NCBI RefSeq assembly: GCF_900070365.1
Contig: NZ_LN850107.1
Location: 1,736,001 to 1,800,000 of the forward strand
Direction of reading: 5' to 3'
Source of the DNA: Alloactinosynnema sp. L-07
GTDB lineage: Bacteria > Actinomycetota > Actinomycetes > Mycobacteriales > Pseudonocardiaceae
DNA length: 64,000 bases
The notes under the pieces were generated by a model. It did no database searches. It was not told where the DNA came from and was given only the letters and a program-made list of their open reading frames with translations. Positions 24,920-33,299 of the stretch are shown here, one piece after another. Position numbers and translations under genes: made by a program. Every line of letters starts with the position of its first letter. Positions within the stretch are counted from its first letter, which is position 1.

Positions 24920-27187
24920 TCAGCCGGTGTCCACGAGCACACCAGCCTCCCGGCGCAGGAAGTGCGCTGTGTGCGAGTCTCGCGCGGTCACGAGGCCTGC
25001 CGGAGTGCCTTGGAACAGCACGGTTCCGCCGCCCGCGCCGCCCTCCGGGCCCATGTCGATGATCCAGTCCGCGCTCTTGATCACGTCGAGGTTGTGCTCG
25101 ATGACGATCACGGTGTTCCCGCGGTCGACCAGCCGGTCGAAGATGCTCAGCAGGTGCCCGATATCGGACATGTGCAGGCCGGTGGTCGGCTCGTCGAGCA
25201 GGTAAACGGAGCCCTTCTTGTGCAGCTCGGTGGCGAGCTTGATGCGCTGGCACTCTCCACCGGACAGCGTGGACAGCGGCTGTCCGAGACGCAGGTAGTC
25301 CAAGCCGACGTCGTTCACCGCACGCAGGACATCACGCAGTTTGGGTTCGGGGAAGAACGCCAGTGCCTCGGCGGCCGACATCTCCAGCACGTCGCTGATC
25401 GACTTGCCGCGCAGCCGGTAGCCGAGCACGTCGTCGGAGAACCGCCTTCCGGCGCAGACGTCGCAAGTGGACTTGAACTCCTCCATGAACGCCAGGTCGG
25501 TGTAGACCACACCCAAGCCCTGACAGTTCGGGCAAGCGCCCTTCGAGTTGGCGCTGAACAGCGACGCACTCGTCCCGGTCGCCTTGGCGAACAGCTGCCG
25601 GATCCCGTCGAGCAGGCCGGTGTAGGTGGCGGCGTTGGACCGCCTCGACGCGGTCACGGCGGCCTGGTCGATCACGATCGAGTCCGGGAATCGGTTGAGG
25701 AACGCCGCGTTGATCAGTGAGCTCTTCCCTGATCCCGCCACCCCGCTCACGACCGTGAGAACACCGGTGGGAAAGCCCACCGTGACGTTCCTCAGGTTGT
25801 GGTCGTTCGCCCCCGAGACAGTGAGGGTGCCGGTGGGCCGCCGAGGCTCGGTCTTGATCGGCAGCCGGTGTCTGAGGAAGGCGCCGGTGAGCGAGTCGGC
25901 CTCGGCGAGGCGGGCCACGGACCCCTCGAAGACCACCTCTCCACCTTGGGCTCCCGCCCGCGGTCCCATGTCGACGACGTGGTCGGCGACGGCGACCACG
26001 TCAGGGTCGTGCTCGACGACGAGAACGGTGTTTCCCTTGTCTCGCAGCTTGATCAGCAGTTCGTTGAGTCGGTGCACGTCCCGCGCGTGCAGCCCGACAC
26101 TGGGCTCATCGAAGATGTACATCATCTCGGTGAGACTGTTCGACAGATGCCGCACCATCTTGATCCGCTGCGACTCCCCGCCGGACAGGGTGCTGGTCTC
26201 CCGATCGAGACTGAGGTACCCGAGTCCGATGGTGACCAGGTTCCGCAGCCGGTCGACGAGACTGTCCAGCACCGGGCGGGCCGCGGGCAGGTCGAGCCCG
26301 GCGAGGACCGGGACCAGGTCGACGGCACCCATCGCGGTGAGGTCGGCGATGCTGCGTCCCTCGATGTGGCAGTCGAGCGCGGCCCTGCTCAGCCGGGTGC
26401 CGCGGCACTCCTGGCAACGCGACTCGGTGACGAACCGCAGGAAGATCCCGCGGTTGCGCTCACTCATGTCGTCCTTCTGGATGTACAGCCTGGTGAACCG
26501 GTCGACCAGGCCCTCGTACGTCACGCTGAGCTGCTTGCCCTGCCAGTCGAACGTGACTTTCCCGGTGCCGTGGAGCAGTCGGGAACGCTCGTCGTCGGAG
26601 TAGTCGGCCAGCTTCTTGTCCGCGTCGAGGAATCCCGACTTCGCGTAGCTGGCCCAGTACCAAGTCGTCCGCGTGAAGTCTGGATGCAGGATGGCACCCT
26701 CGTTGAGCGACTTGGCGAGGTCGAGGAACTTGTCCAGGTCGAGTTGGACCGACCGGCCGATGCCCTCGCACTTGGGGCACATGCCCTGCGGGTCGTTGAA
26801 CGAGAACGCGTTGGCCTGCCCCGCGGCCGGTCGACCGAACTTCGAGAAGAGGAGCCGCAGCAGCGGGTTGATGTCGGTGATGGTGCCGACGGTCGATCGT
26901 GAGTTGCCGCCGATCCGCTTCTGGTCGATGACGATGGCCGCCGAGATGTTCTCGATCGAGTCGATGTCGGGGCGGCCGTAGCTGGGCAGGAAGTTGCGGA
27001 CGAACGCGGAGAAGGTCTCGTTGAGCTGGCGCTGCGCCTCGGCGGCGATCGTGTCGAACACCAGCGAGGACTTGCCCGAGCCCGACACCCCGGTGAACAC
27101 CGTGATCTGCCGCTTGGGGATCCGCAGCGTGACGTCCTTGAGGTTGTTCTCCCTGGCGCCGGTGACCTGGATGAAGTCGAGGTTCAT
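24920..27187 (-). CDS. UvrA-like DNA-protection ATPase (DrrC type drug resistance)
   Basis: A 755-residue class II UvrA homologue, shorter than housekeeping UvrA (about 940) because the UvrB-interaction region is reduced. It has two ABC cassettes: Walker A GVSGSGKSS and GVAGSGKSS, signatures LSGGESQRI and LSGGECQRI, Walker B YIFDEPSVGLH and YLLDEPTTGLH. Zinc-binding pairs CPKC, CQEC, CPNC and CDVC are visible. Such proteins are encoded in clusters for DNA-intercalating drugs (DrrC for daunorubicin) and are thought to strip the drug from DNA. This fits an actinomycin-like product. The ATG at 27187 lies 14 bases after the SIP stop; its ribosome site is weak, suggesting coupling to the upstream gene. 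Confidence 0.92.
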   Translation of the reverse strand: MNLDFIQVTGARENNLKDVTLRIPKRQITVFTGVSGSGKSSLVFDTIAAEAQRQLNETFSAFVRNFLPSYGRPDIDSIENISAAIVIDQKRIGGNSRSTVGTITDINPLLRLLFSKFGRPAAGQANAFSFNDPQGMCPKCEGIGRSVQLDLDKFLDLAKSLNEGAILHPDFTRTTWYWASYAKSGFLDADKKLADYSDDERSRLLHGTGKVTFDWQGKQLSVTYEGLVDRFTRLYIQKDDMSERNRGIFLRFVTESRCQECRGTRLSRAALDCHIEGRSIADLTAMGAVDLVPVLAGLDLPAARPVLDSLVDRLRNLVTIGLGYLSLDRETSTLSGGESQRIKMVRHLSNSLTEMMYIFDEPSVGLHARDVHRLNELLIKLRDKGNTVLVVEHDPDVVAVADHVVDMGPRAGAQGGEVVFEGSVARLAEADSLTGAFLRHRLPIKTEPRRPTGTLTVSGANDHNLRNVTVGFPTGVLTVVSGVAGSGKSSLINAAFLNRFPDSIVIDQAAVTASRRSNAATYTGLLDGIRQLFAKATGTSASLFSANSKGACPNCQGLGVVYTDLAFMEEFKSTCDVCAGRRFSDDVLGYRLRGKSISDVLEMSAAEALAFFPEPKLRDVLRAVNDVGLDYLRLGQPLSTLSGGECQRIKLATELHKKGSVYLLDEPTTGLHMSDIGHLLSIFDRLVDRGNTVIVIEHNLDVIKSADWIIDMGPEGGAGGGTVLFQGTPAGLVTARDSHTAHFLRREAGVLVDTG

Positions 27188-27201
27188 CCGCGGTTGCGGC
27201 G

Positions 27202-28083
27202 TCACGCGGAACTTGTCTGCGCGTCGGCCACCCGTTCCATCGCCTCGGCCATGTCCTCCTCGGTGGGGGCGTCGTCCTGGGTCAGCTTGAGCCGCCAGTA
27301 TCCGGCGAAGTCGATGGCTCGCTTGTCGATGCCGCGGTCGTTGACCAGATGCCTGCGCAGCGCGCGGACCGCCCCCGACTCGCCGCCGAGCCAGGCGAAC
27401 ACCGATCCCTCCGGGAACACGGCGTCGCGCACCGCTTCGACCAGAGCGTCGCTGTGGCCGGGCTTGGCGTCGGCGCGGTGCAGCCAGTGCGTGGTCAGCG
27501 TCCCTCGGGTGTCGAAGCGTTGTTCGTCCTCGGTGCCGTTCACCTCGATGTATGCCACCGCGACGGCGTCTTCCGGCAACCACTCGATGATCGTGCTCAT
27601 CGCGGGAAGGGCGGTGTCGTCACCGGCCAGCAGCACCCAGTCGGCGGCGCCGATCGAGTGGGAGAGCGCGACCGGCCGGGCGAACATGGTCGACGGGCCG
27701 AACACGCCGATCGTGTCGCCCGGCTTGGCCGAGGCCGCCCATCGCGTCGCTGGTCCGGCGTCCTCGTGCAGGACGAAATCGATGTCGATGGTGTTGCGTT
27801 CGGCATCGCGGGCGCGAATCGTGTAGCTGCGCATCCACGGGCGTTCGTCATCGGGAATCTCGTTGTAAGCCTGATACCAGGCCATGAGGTTGCCGTCGGC
27901 GTTCGGCTCGGGCAGTCGAGGGACGGCTTGGCCCGGGCGCGGAAAGTAGAGTTTCACCTGCTGGTCGGGTTCGGCGTAGACGAAATCCGCGAGATCGTCA
28001 CCGGTGAGGGTGATTCGTGCCATATGTGGACTCACGCGTTTGGCGTCGGCCACATCGAGGAACCATACGGGCAGCTTGTCCAT
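27202..28083 (-). CDS. siderophore-interacting FAD/NAD(P)H reductase (SIP family)
   Basis: A 293-residue flavoprotein of the ViuB/YqjH family. N-terminal FAD-binding barrel with RSYTIR near residue 88, then a SIP domain ending in GYWRLKLTQDD. Family members release iron from ferric siderophores by reduction. Here it is first in a two-gene operon with the UvrA-like resistance gene. It may instead serve as an NAD(P)H reductase for pathway redox enzymes, or link resistance to iron or redox state. ATG 28083 is preceded by GGAG with 5-base spacing. It is divergent from a TetR gene, and two palindromes in the spacer are candidate operators. Confidence 0.9.
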   Translation of the reverse strand: MDKLPVWFLDVADAKRVSPHMARITLTGDDLADFVYAEPDQQVKLYFPRPGQAVPRLPEPNADGNLMAWYQAYNEIPDDERPWMRSYTIRARDAERNTIDIDFVLHEDAGPATRWAASAKPGDTIGVFGPSTMFARPVALSHSIGAADWVLLAGDDTALPAMSTIIEWLPEDAVAVAYIEVNGTEDEQRFDTRGTLTTHWLHRADAKPGHSDALVEAVRDAVFPEGSVFAWLGGESGAVRALRRHLVNDRGIDKRAIDFAGYWRLKLTQDDAPTEEDMAEAMERVADAQTSSA

Positions 28084-28169
28084 CAATACTCCGAATATAT
28101 GTTGTGCCTGACATCGGCAAGGCGAGCCACCAATGGACCCCGTCGATCGGCCGGGCCCATTGGGTGACG

Positions 28170-28185
28170 GTCGGTCATGACCGAC
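28170..28185. promoter_or_regulatory. perfect 16-bp palindrome GTCGGTCATGACCGAC
   Basis: It lies in the divergent spacer between the SIP/UvrA operon (-) and the TetR gene (+), 87 bases from the SIP start. The size and perfect symmetry fit a dimeric repressor site, most simply for the adjacent TetR protein. It is a different sequence from the GTCCCGCC palindrome. Confidence 0.5.
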
Positions 28186-28253
28186 GCGCGGCGGCGGGAC
28201 TCCCAGCTTGGAGCCAGCCCCGCCGCCGCGGCTTCCCCTGATAGGCTTAGGTC

Positions 28254-28290
28254 GTAAAGTCTTTACCCGGATACAGTACTTTACGCAGTA
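28254..28290. promoter_or_regulatory. GTAAAG-T-CTTTAC operator-like repeat before TetR gene
   Basis: A perfect 13-base inverted repeat at 28254-28266 is followed by a related element (TACTTTACGCAGTA, 28277-28290) directly before the ribosome site of the TetR gene. The repeated CTTTAC units so close to the start suggest autoregulation. It is unusually AT-rich for this region, so it may also overlap the promoter. Confidence 0.5.
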
Positions 28291-28302
28291 AGGAGTTGCA
28301 AG

Positions 28303-29094
28303 TTGGTGGTCTTCGCAGGCCAGGGTGACGTGCGCCGGTCAATGGCCTTGTTGTGGCGTGCGGAAGCCGCCGACGGCGTTCGGACGGGTCCTGGCCCGAA
28401 GCCGGGGCTCAGCGTGGACATGATTCTCGACGCCGCCATCGCCGTCGCCGACGAGGTGGACATGGCCGGACTGTCCATGCGGGCGGTCGGGGAGCGGCTG
28501 GGACGCACCGCCATGGCGCTGTACACCTACGTGCCGAACAAGGGCGAGCTTGTCGACCTGATGTACGACCGGACGCTGGGAGAGTTGCCCACCGAGTACG
28601 ACCTGGCCGTCGGCTGGCGGGCCGCGCTGACCACTTGGGCGGAGAACGTCTGGTCGCTCTATCTGCGCCATCCGTGGGTGCTTCAGGTCTCGCAGGTTCG
28701 ACCAGTGCTGGGGCCCAACGAGTACGTCGTCCTGGAGGCTCTGCTCCGCATCCTGCGTGAGACCGGGCTGAAAGGTCCGGTACTCAGGCATGTCGTCGGG
28801 GCACTCTTCCACTTCGTGCGCGGCGCGGCGCAGACGGTGGCCGAGTCGAGGCAGGCGCCCACGGCCACCGGCGTGTCCGACGAGGAGTGGTGGTTCGCCC
28901 GGTCGGCGCTCCTGCGCGAGGTGGCACCCGACTTCGCCGAGCGGTTCCCCATGGTGACCAGCCTTGAGGCCGACGGTGCGCCGCGGCCCGAGGACGACAC
29001 GAAGCCCTATCTCGAACAAGAAGCCGAGCAACTTTTCGATATCGGCCTCGACATCATCCTCGACGGTATAGCGGCGGCGATGGCCAGGGCGTGA
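28303..29094 (+). CDS. TetR/AcrR-family transcriptional regulator
   Basis: A DNA-binding repressor of about 263 residues. The helix-turn-helix is in residues about 40-80 (VDMAGLSMRAVGERLGRTAMALYTYVPNK in shorter form: LSMRAVGERLG then ALYTYVPNK). An all-helical ligand domain follows. AAGGAG at 28290-28295 places the start at TTG 28303 (7-base spacing) or GTG 28306. ATG 28342 would remove 13 residues but has no ribosome site. The N-terminus before the HTH is longer than usual. It is divergent from SIP/UvrA; the usual logic is drug-induced derepression of the resistance operon. Confidence 0.88.
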   Translation: MVVFAGQGDVRRSMALLWRAEAADGVRTGPGPKPGLSVDMILDAAIAVADEVDMAGLSMRAVGERLGRTAMALYTYVPNKGELVDLMYDRTLGELPTEYDLAVGWRAALTTWAENVWSLYLRHPWVLQVSQVRPVLGPNEYVVLEALLRILRETGLKGPVLRHVVGALFHFVRGAAQTVAESRQAPTATGVSDEEWWFARSALLREVAPDFAERFPMVTSLEADGAPRPEDDTKPYLEQEAEQLFDIGLDIILDGIAAAMARA

Positions 29095-29134
29095 TCTCCA
29101 TCGCGCGTCATCGCTGAGCAGTTCTGATTGTTCA

Positions 29135-29243
29135 CAAAAGATACGTGTGGGGTATTCTTTTGCGCGCTTCCGACAATGCGGAGTCGATTATATCGACCAT
29201 TTGGGGGTGTGTGATCGCCAGGTTTCCTTGTCACCACCTGGCG
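29135..29243. promoter_or_regulatory. cluster of inverted repeats upstream of LmbU-family gene
   Basis: Three repeats lie in the 247-base leader of the regulator. An imperfect one at 29135-29162 has arms CAAAAGATAC and GTATTCTTTTG. GTCGAT-TAT-ATCGAC lies at 29183-29197. CGCCAGGT/ACCTGGCG lies at 29216-29243 with a 12-base loop. The first is AT-rich and may overlap a promoter; the third could form an RNA hairpin in the 5' leader. None matches the GTCCCGCC palindrome, so autoregulation through that site is not indicated. Confidence 0.4.
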
Positions 29244-29341
29244 TCCGTGGTAGATGTTGATACGGGATAGGGCGACCCGCGGTAGCGACATGGCATGAAA
29301 GTCATACGCCCGGACGGACAGTGATACTCATGGGGAGAGTA

Positions 29342-30001
29342 ATGTTGCCGCATTCCTCGGAAGAGGTCAGTCGTAGAAGCCTGCTGCCCGCGCAGCGAAC
29401 AGGCAAGGGAAATCCGCATGTGCGTAACGCGCGCACTGACAATGGGATTCTCACCACCCGTGTCGGCCTCATGATTCCGAATTTGTTGGCCTTCGACCGG
29501 TGGGAACGAGCGGGCCACCAGATATTCCGGATCGTGGACTCGTCGGCCTGGTGTCTCGGTGACTGGCTGCTCTACGGCCAGGAGCAGTACGCCGACAGGT
29601 ACCGGCAGGCGGTCGAGGCCGCGGGGCTCGACTACCAGACGCTTCGGAACTACGCCTGGGTGGCCAGGAAGTTCGAACTCGACCGACGGCGGCACGGGTT
29701 GAGCTTCCAGCACCATGCCGAGGTGGCGGCGCTGCCTGCGCAGGAGCAGGACCAGTGGCTCACCCGCGCGGAACAGGCGAGGTGGTCGAGGAACCAGCTG
29801 CGCAATCAGATCCGGGAAAGTCGCAAGCTGGGCGGCGACCACAAGGTGGACAACGCCGCCCTGCCGAGGCTCAATGTCGAGCAGGAGCGGATCGAACGCT
29901 GGCGCAAGGCCGCCCGGATCTCCGACACCGCGTTCGAGCACTGGGTGCTAACGGCCCTGGACAGCGCCGCGACCCAGGAACTCGAAGAGGCCGCGGGCTG
30001 A
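29342..30001 (+). CDS. LmbU-family cluster-situated transcriptional regulator
   Basis: A 219-residue protein of the LmbU/NovE/HrmB group, known only from antibiotic clusters; LmbU itself activates lincomycin genes. Recognisable family core: FDRWERAG, DSSAWCLGDWLLYGQ, LDYQTLRNYAWVARKFE, LSFQHHAEVAALP and WSRNQLRNQIR. The start ATG 29342 follows GGGGAGAG; an upstream in-frame GTG (29321) lacks a better site. It is the best candidate activator for the actinomycin-type genes, and the duplicated palindrome GTCCCGCCGGCGGGAC its likely target. It converges on the methyltransferase gene, with a terminator between. Confidence 0.87.
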   Translation: MLPHSSEEVSRRSLLPAQRTGKGNPHVRNARTDNGILTTRVGLMIPNLLAFDRWERAGHQIFRIVDSSAWCLGDWLLYGQEQYADRYRQAVEAAGLDYQTLRNYAWVARKFELDRRRHGLSFQHHAEVAALPAQEQDQWLTRAEQARWSRNQLRNQIRESRKLGGDHKVDNAALPRLNVEQERIERWRKAARISDTAFEHWVLTALDSAATQELEEAAG

Positions 30002-30010
30002 TCACGGGCG

Positions 30011-30045
30011 GGTGGTGGGACAGTCGAACCGGCCGTCCCACCACC
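30011..30045. terminator. bidirectional terminator, 11-bp perfect stem
   Basis: GGTGGTGGGAC (30011-30021) pairs with GTCCCACCACC (30035-30045) around a 13-base loop. It separates the LmbU-family gene (+) from the end of the long acmB-methyltransferase operon (-). Confidence 0.75.
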
Positions 30046-30051
30046 GCTCGG

Positions 30052-31092
30052 CTACTTCGTCCCGCTGATCAGTCCGTGTGGTGTCCACGTTCGGCCGGGA
30101 TGCCGCTCGACGGTGGAGAATCCGGCCGCCCGCAGCCAGGTCTCGTACTGGCCCCACCGGTAGATCGTGCTGCTTTTGGCGGGCAGTGTGGCGAAATAGA
30201 CATTGTCGAGGGCGGCATAGAGCGGACCGTCACCGCTGTCGTCGGCCATCGCGCTGAACACCATGACACGGCCGCCTGGCGACAGCGCTTCGCAGGCTTT
30301 CCTGAGCAGGGATTCGTTCTCCTCCGGTGACCAGATCACCAGTTGGTTGGCGAACAGCACACAATCGTGACCCCGCGGGTACTCGTCGGCGAAGATGTCG
30401 CCCTCCAGCACCGTTATCACCTCGGTGAGGTTGCTCTCCGCGACCTTCTTCCGTGCGATCTCCACCGCCCCCGGCAGGTCCAGGACGGTGAACTCGACCC
30501 CGGGATTCGCCCGCGCGAGCGCGATGGCGTTGACCGCGTCGCCGCCGCCGACGTCCAGCACCCGGCGCACACCGGTGAGGTCGGCCTTGTCGATCAAGAT
30601 GGGGTTCGACAGCCTCGACCACGACCGCATGCACCGGTAGAACAGCTGCTCGGCTCCCGGGTTGGCGGCCAGCCGGTGGTAGAGATCGCCGCCTTCGCCG
30701 TCGAACCTCCGCAGGCCGACGTTGGTGTTCTGGCGCAGCGATTCGACGAAGTCGACCTCGACCGGAAGTACGATCTCGGACTCAAAGGTGACGAGGTCCT
30801 CGATGATGTCCCACGAGTCGCTGTCGAACATCTCGGTGAGCAGGTCGGCGTTGCGGTAGCGACCATCCTCCCGGACAGTGAGCCCCAGTGAGGTCGTTCC
30901 GAGAAGCAGGATCTCGGCCGGGCGGGTTTGCAGGTCGAGAGCGTCGGCGATCTCCGCGCTGGTGCTGCCGGGCAGGCGGTCGAGCAGCGGGAACAGGCCC
31001 AGCGAACATCCGGCGTTGAGCATTTGGAACGCCGATGAGCCGAAGAGGACGCGGATGAGATCCGTTGAGGTCAGAGCACTCACAGTCGTCAT
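30052..31092 (-). CDS. SAM-dependent methyltransferase, likely 3-hydroxykynurenine C-methyltransferase
   Basis: A 346-residue two-domain methyltransferase of the O-methyltransferase (Methyltransf_2) fold: N-terminal dimerisation helices, then a SAM site with VLDVGGGDAVNAIALA, acidic loop TVLDLPG and a later GDIFADEYP. In the actinomycin and sibiromycin pathways an enzyme of this fold methylates the ring carbon of 3-hydroxykynurenine to give the 4-methyl group of 4-MHA. The gene ends a minus-strand operon with tryptophan dioxygenase, arylformamidase and kynureninase, so that role is favoured. An O-methyltransferase role cannot be excluded by sequence alone. The ATG lies 36 bases after the kynureninase stop. 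Confidence 0.82.
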   Translation of the reverse strand: MTTVSALTSTDLIRVLFGSSAFQMLNAGCSLGLFPLLDRLPGSTSAEIADALDLQTRPAEILLLGTTSLGLTVREDGRYRNADLLTEMFDSDSWDIIEDLVTFESEIVLPVEVDFVESLRQNTNVGLRRFDGEGGDLYHRLAANPGAEQLFYRCMRSWSRLSNPILIDKADLTGVRRVLDVGGGDAVNAIALARANPGVEFTVLDLPGAVEIARKKVAESNLTEVITVLEGDIFADEYPRGHDCVLFANQLVIWSPEENESLLRKACEALSPGGRVMVFSAMADDSGDGPLYAALDNVYFATLPAKSSTIYRWGQYETWLRAAGFSTVERHPGRTWTPHGLISGTK

Positions 31093-31128
31093 GTGTCACT
31101 TTCCATGGTGGCGTGGGAGGGACGCGGG

Positions 31129-32391
31129 TCAGGTCACTTGCGCCCTGGCGTGGGGCAGGTGTTCGTGGTCCCCGCGCGCCACGGTCTCGCGTATACGGTC
31201 CATCGCGTCCCAGACGTCAACGAAACTGGTATAGGCGGGTGAGGGGCCGATGCGGAGGCGGTCGGGCATCCGGTAGTCGCATACGACGCCGCCGGTCGTG
31301 GCGAGCGCCCGGCAGATGCGCCAGGCGTCCGGATGCTCGAACGACACGTGTGATCCCCGGACTCGGGGATCCGCGGGCGATGCCAGGCGAAATCCGAGCG
31401 GGACGAGCCATTGCTCGCCGAGCGCGGCGACCAGCCTCGTCAACCGCATCCCCTTGTCTCGTAACCGGTCGACGCCCGCTTCCTCGATGAGGGTCAGCGC
31501 GGGATCGATGGCGGCGAGGGAGAGTAGGGGCGGGGTGCTGACCAGGAATCGCTCGATCCGCTCCACCGGGTCGTACGCGACGCCCATGTCGAACTGGTCG
31601 CGCTGGCCGAACCAGCCCCAGATCGGCTGACGCAGAACTGAGTGCAGCTCACGGCGCACATAGAGGAACGCGGGAGAACCTGGTCCGCCGTTGAGATACT
31701 TGTAGGTGCAGCCCACAGCCAGATCCGCCCCGGCGGCGTCGAGGTCGATCGGCACCACACCCGCGGCGTGGGACACGTCCCAGAGCACGAACGCTCCGGC
31801 CCGCCTGGCCATGTCGTTGACCGTACCCATGTCCATCAACGCGCCACACCGGTAGGCGACGAGGGACAGCACCACCAGCGCCACGTCGTCGTCCAGCGCC
31901 GCGCGCAGGTCAGCCGGTTCGAGTCCGTTGTCCATATCGGACCGGATGGTGCGCACGCTCAGGCCGCGCGAATCCGCCAGCCCCTGCATGATGTAGCGGT
32001 TCGTCGGGAAGTCCTCGGCGTCGATCACGATCGTCCTGCGCTTCGGGTTGGCATCGAGCGCGGCGGACGCCAGCTTGAACAGGTTGACCGAGGTCGAGTC
32101 CGACACCACCACTTCGCCGGGGCGGGCCCCCAGGACGTGCTCGGCGAGCCGGTCGCCCAGTCGGTTCGCCCAGTCGATCCAGGTGTGCCACGAGCGGACC
32201 AGCCCGGTACCCCAGCCCTCGCGCACCACGCGGTCGAGAAAGGCGGGGGTCGCGGCAGGCAGCCGCCCCAGGGAGTTTCCGTCGAGGTAGATCATCGCCG
32301 GTTCGGAGTTGACGAACTGGTCGCGCAAGCCCGCGAGCGGGTCAGCGGAGTCCAGTTCTTCTGCGAGTTCGCGCCCGATGGGACCTGTCAC
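31129..32391 (-). CDS. kynU: kynureninase
   Basis: A PLP-dependent hydrolase of 420 residues that splits kynurenine or (methyl)hydroxykynurenine into (methyl-hydroxy)anthranilate and alanine. N-terminal YLDGNSLGRLP, DSTSVNLFKL, WDVSHAAGVVP and the PLP-Lys site GCTYKYLNGGPGSPAF all match the family. The GTG at 32391 has an excellent site (GGAGAAAGG, 6-base spacing). An ATG at 32421 overlaps the TDO stop and would add 10 residues. In this cluster it should release 4-methyl-3-hydroxyanthranilate. It lies between the dioxygenase and the methyltransferase. Confidence 0.94.
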   Translation of the reverse strand: MTGPIGRELAEELDSADPLAGLRDQFVNSEPAMIYLDGNSLGRLPAATPAFLDRVVREGWGTGLVRSWHTWIDWANRLGDRLAEHVLGARPGEVVVSDSTSVNLFKLASAALDANPKRRTIVIDAEDFPTNRYIMQGLADSRGLSVRTIRSDMDNGLEPADLRAALDDDVALVVLSLVAYRCGALMDMGTVNDMARRAGAFVLWDVSHAAGVVPIDLDAAGADLAVGCTYKYLNGGPGSPAFLYVRRELHSVLRQPIWGWFGQRDQFDMGVAYDPVERIERFLVSTPPLLSLAAIDPALTLIEEAGVDRLRDKGMRLTRLVAALGEQWLVPLGFRLASPADPRVRGSHVSFEHPDAWRICRALATTGGVVCDYRMPDRLRIGPSPAYTSFVDVWDAMDRIRETVARGDHEHLPHARAQVT

Positions 32392-32417
32392 GGGATACCT
32401 TTCTCCAGGGCCGCCGG

Positions 32418-33299
32418 TCATATCGTTGATCGCACGGACCACAGCTCTGGAAAGAACCTGTGCTCGGCGATGCCCTTGAGCCATGCCACGCCGTGCGTGC
32501 CGCCGCTGCCCGGTTTGGCGCCGAGCATGCGCTGCACTGTCACCAGGTGGGTGTAGCGCCATCGCGCGAACTGGTCGGCGGTGTCCATCAGGCCTTCCGC
32601 GAGCAAGTAGAGCCGTCGGTGGCCGCCAGGGTCGGCGTAGACCGCCCGCCATGCCGACTCCACGGCGTCGTCGGGCTGGTACGGCACGGCGAAGTCCCGT
32701 CGCAGGCACCGGTCGGGGATGTCGAACCCGGCCCGGCTCAACAGGCCCAGTGCCTCGTCGTAGAGGCTCGGCTCGCGCAGTTGCGCGTCGATGTCGTGGT
32801 AAGCCGGGGACTTGCCGTGGGGGATGGCCATCGCGGGGTTCTTGTTGCCCAGCAGGAACTCCAGGCGCCGGTAGGAGACCGATTGGAATCCTGACGCGTT
32901 GCCGAGCACATCGCGGAATTCGGCGAACTCGAGCGGGGTGAGCGCGGCCAGCACGTCCCACGAGGCCAGCAACACGTCCTGTATCCGCGAAGCCCGTCGA
33001 AGCGTCCACAGCGCGTCCTCGACCGCGTCCTTCGCCAGTTGTCCGCGAGCCGTGCCGAACTCGGTGCGCAGCAAGTCGAAGAGCAGCTCCTTGACCTGAC
33101 TCATGACGATGAACGCGGGCTCGGTGAGCGCCTTCGTCCGTGGACGCCGCAATTGGAGCAGTTCGTCCATTCGTGCGTACTCGACAAACGGTGTGTTCCC
33201 CGTGGGGAACTCGGTCTGGGGCCCGCCTCCGGTCTGCTCGGCCTGACGCCTGCGGATCTCCTCGGAGAACAGCGGGCACTGCTGGGTCTGTTCGTTCAT
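32418..33299 (-). CDS. kynA: tryptophan 2,3-dioxygenase (divergent, pathway-specific)
   Basis: A heme dioxygenase of about 293 residues opening the indole ring of L-Trp to N-formylkynurenine, the first step towards 4-MHA. Proximal heme His251 is in RWRYTHLVTVQRMLG, followed by the family loop GSGGTHGVAWL. Two changes stand out. The His of the usual HQxxEL motif, which contacts the indole NH, is Ser67 (MSQVKEL), and the usual QFR substrate motif reads SYR (VSYRRLEFLLGNKN). ATG 33299 overlaps the formamidase stop (ATGA); a start at 33314 would add 5 residues. It is distinct from a housekeeping TDO. Confidence 0.92.
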   Translation of the reverse strand: MNEQTQQCPLFSEEIRRRQAEQTGGGPQTEFPTGNTPFVEYARMDELLQLRRPRTKALTEPAFIVMSQVKELLFDLLRTEFGTARGQLAKDAVEDALWTLRRASRIQDVLLASWDVLAALTPLEFAEFRDVLGNASGFQSVSYRRLEFLLGNKNPAMAIPHGKSPAYHDIDAQLREPSLYDEALGLLSRAGFDIPDRCLRRDFAVPYQPDDAVESAWRAVYADPGGHRRLYLLAEGLMDTADQFARWRYTHLVTVQRMLGAKPGSGGTHGVAWLKGIAEHRFFPELWSVRSTI

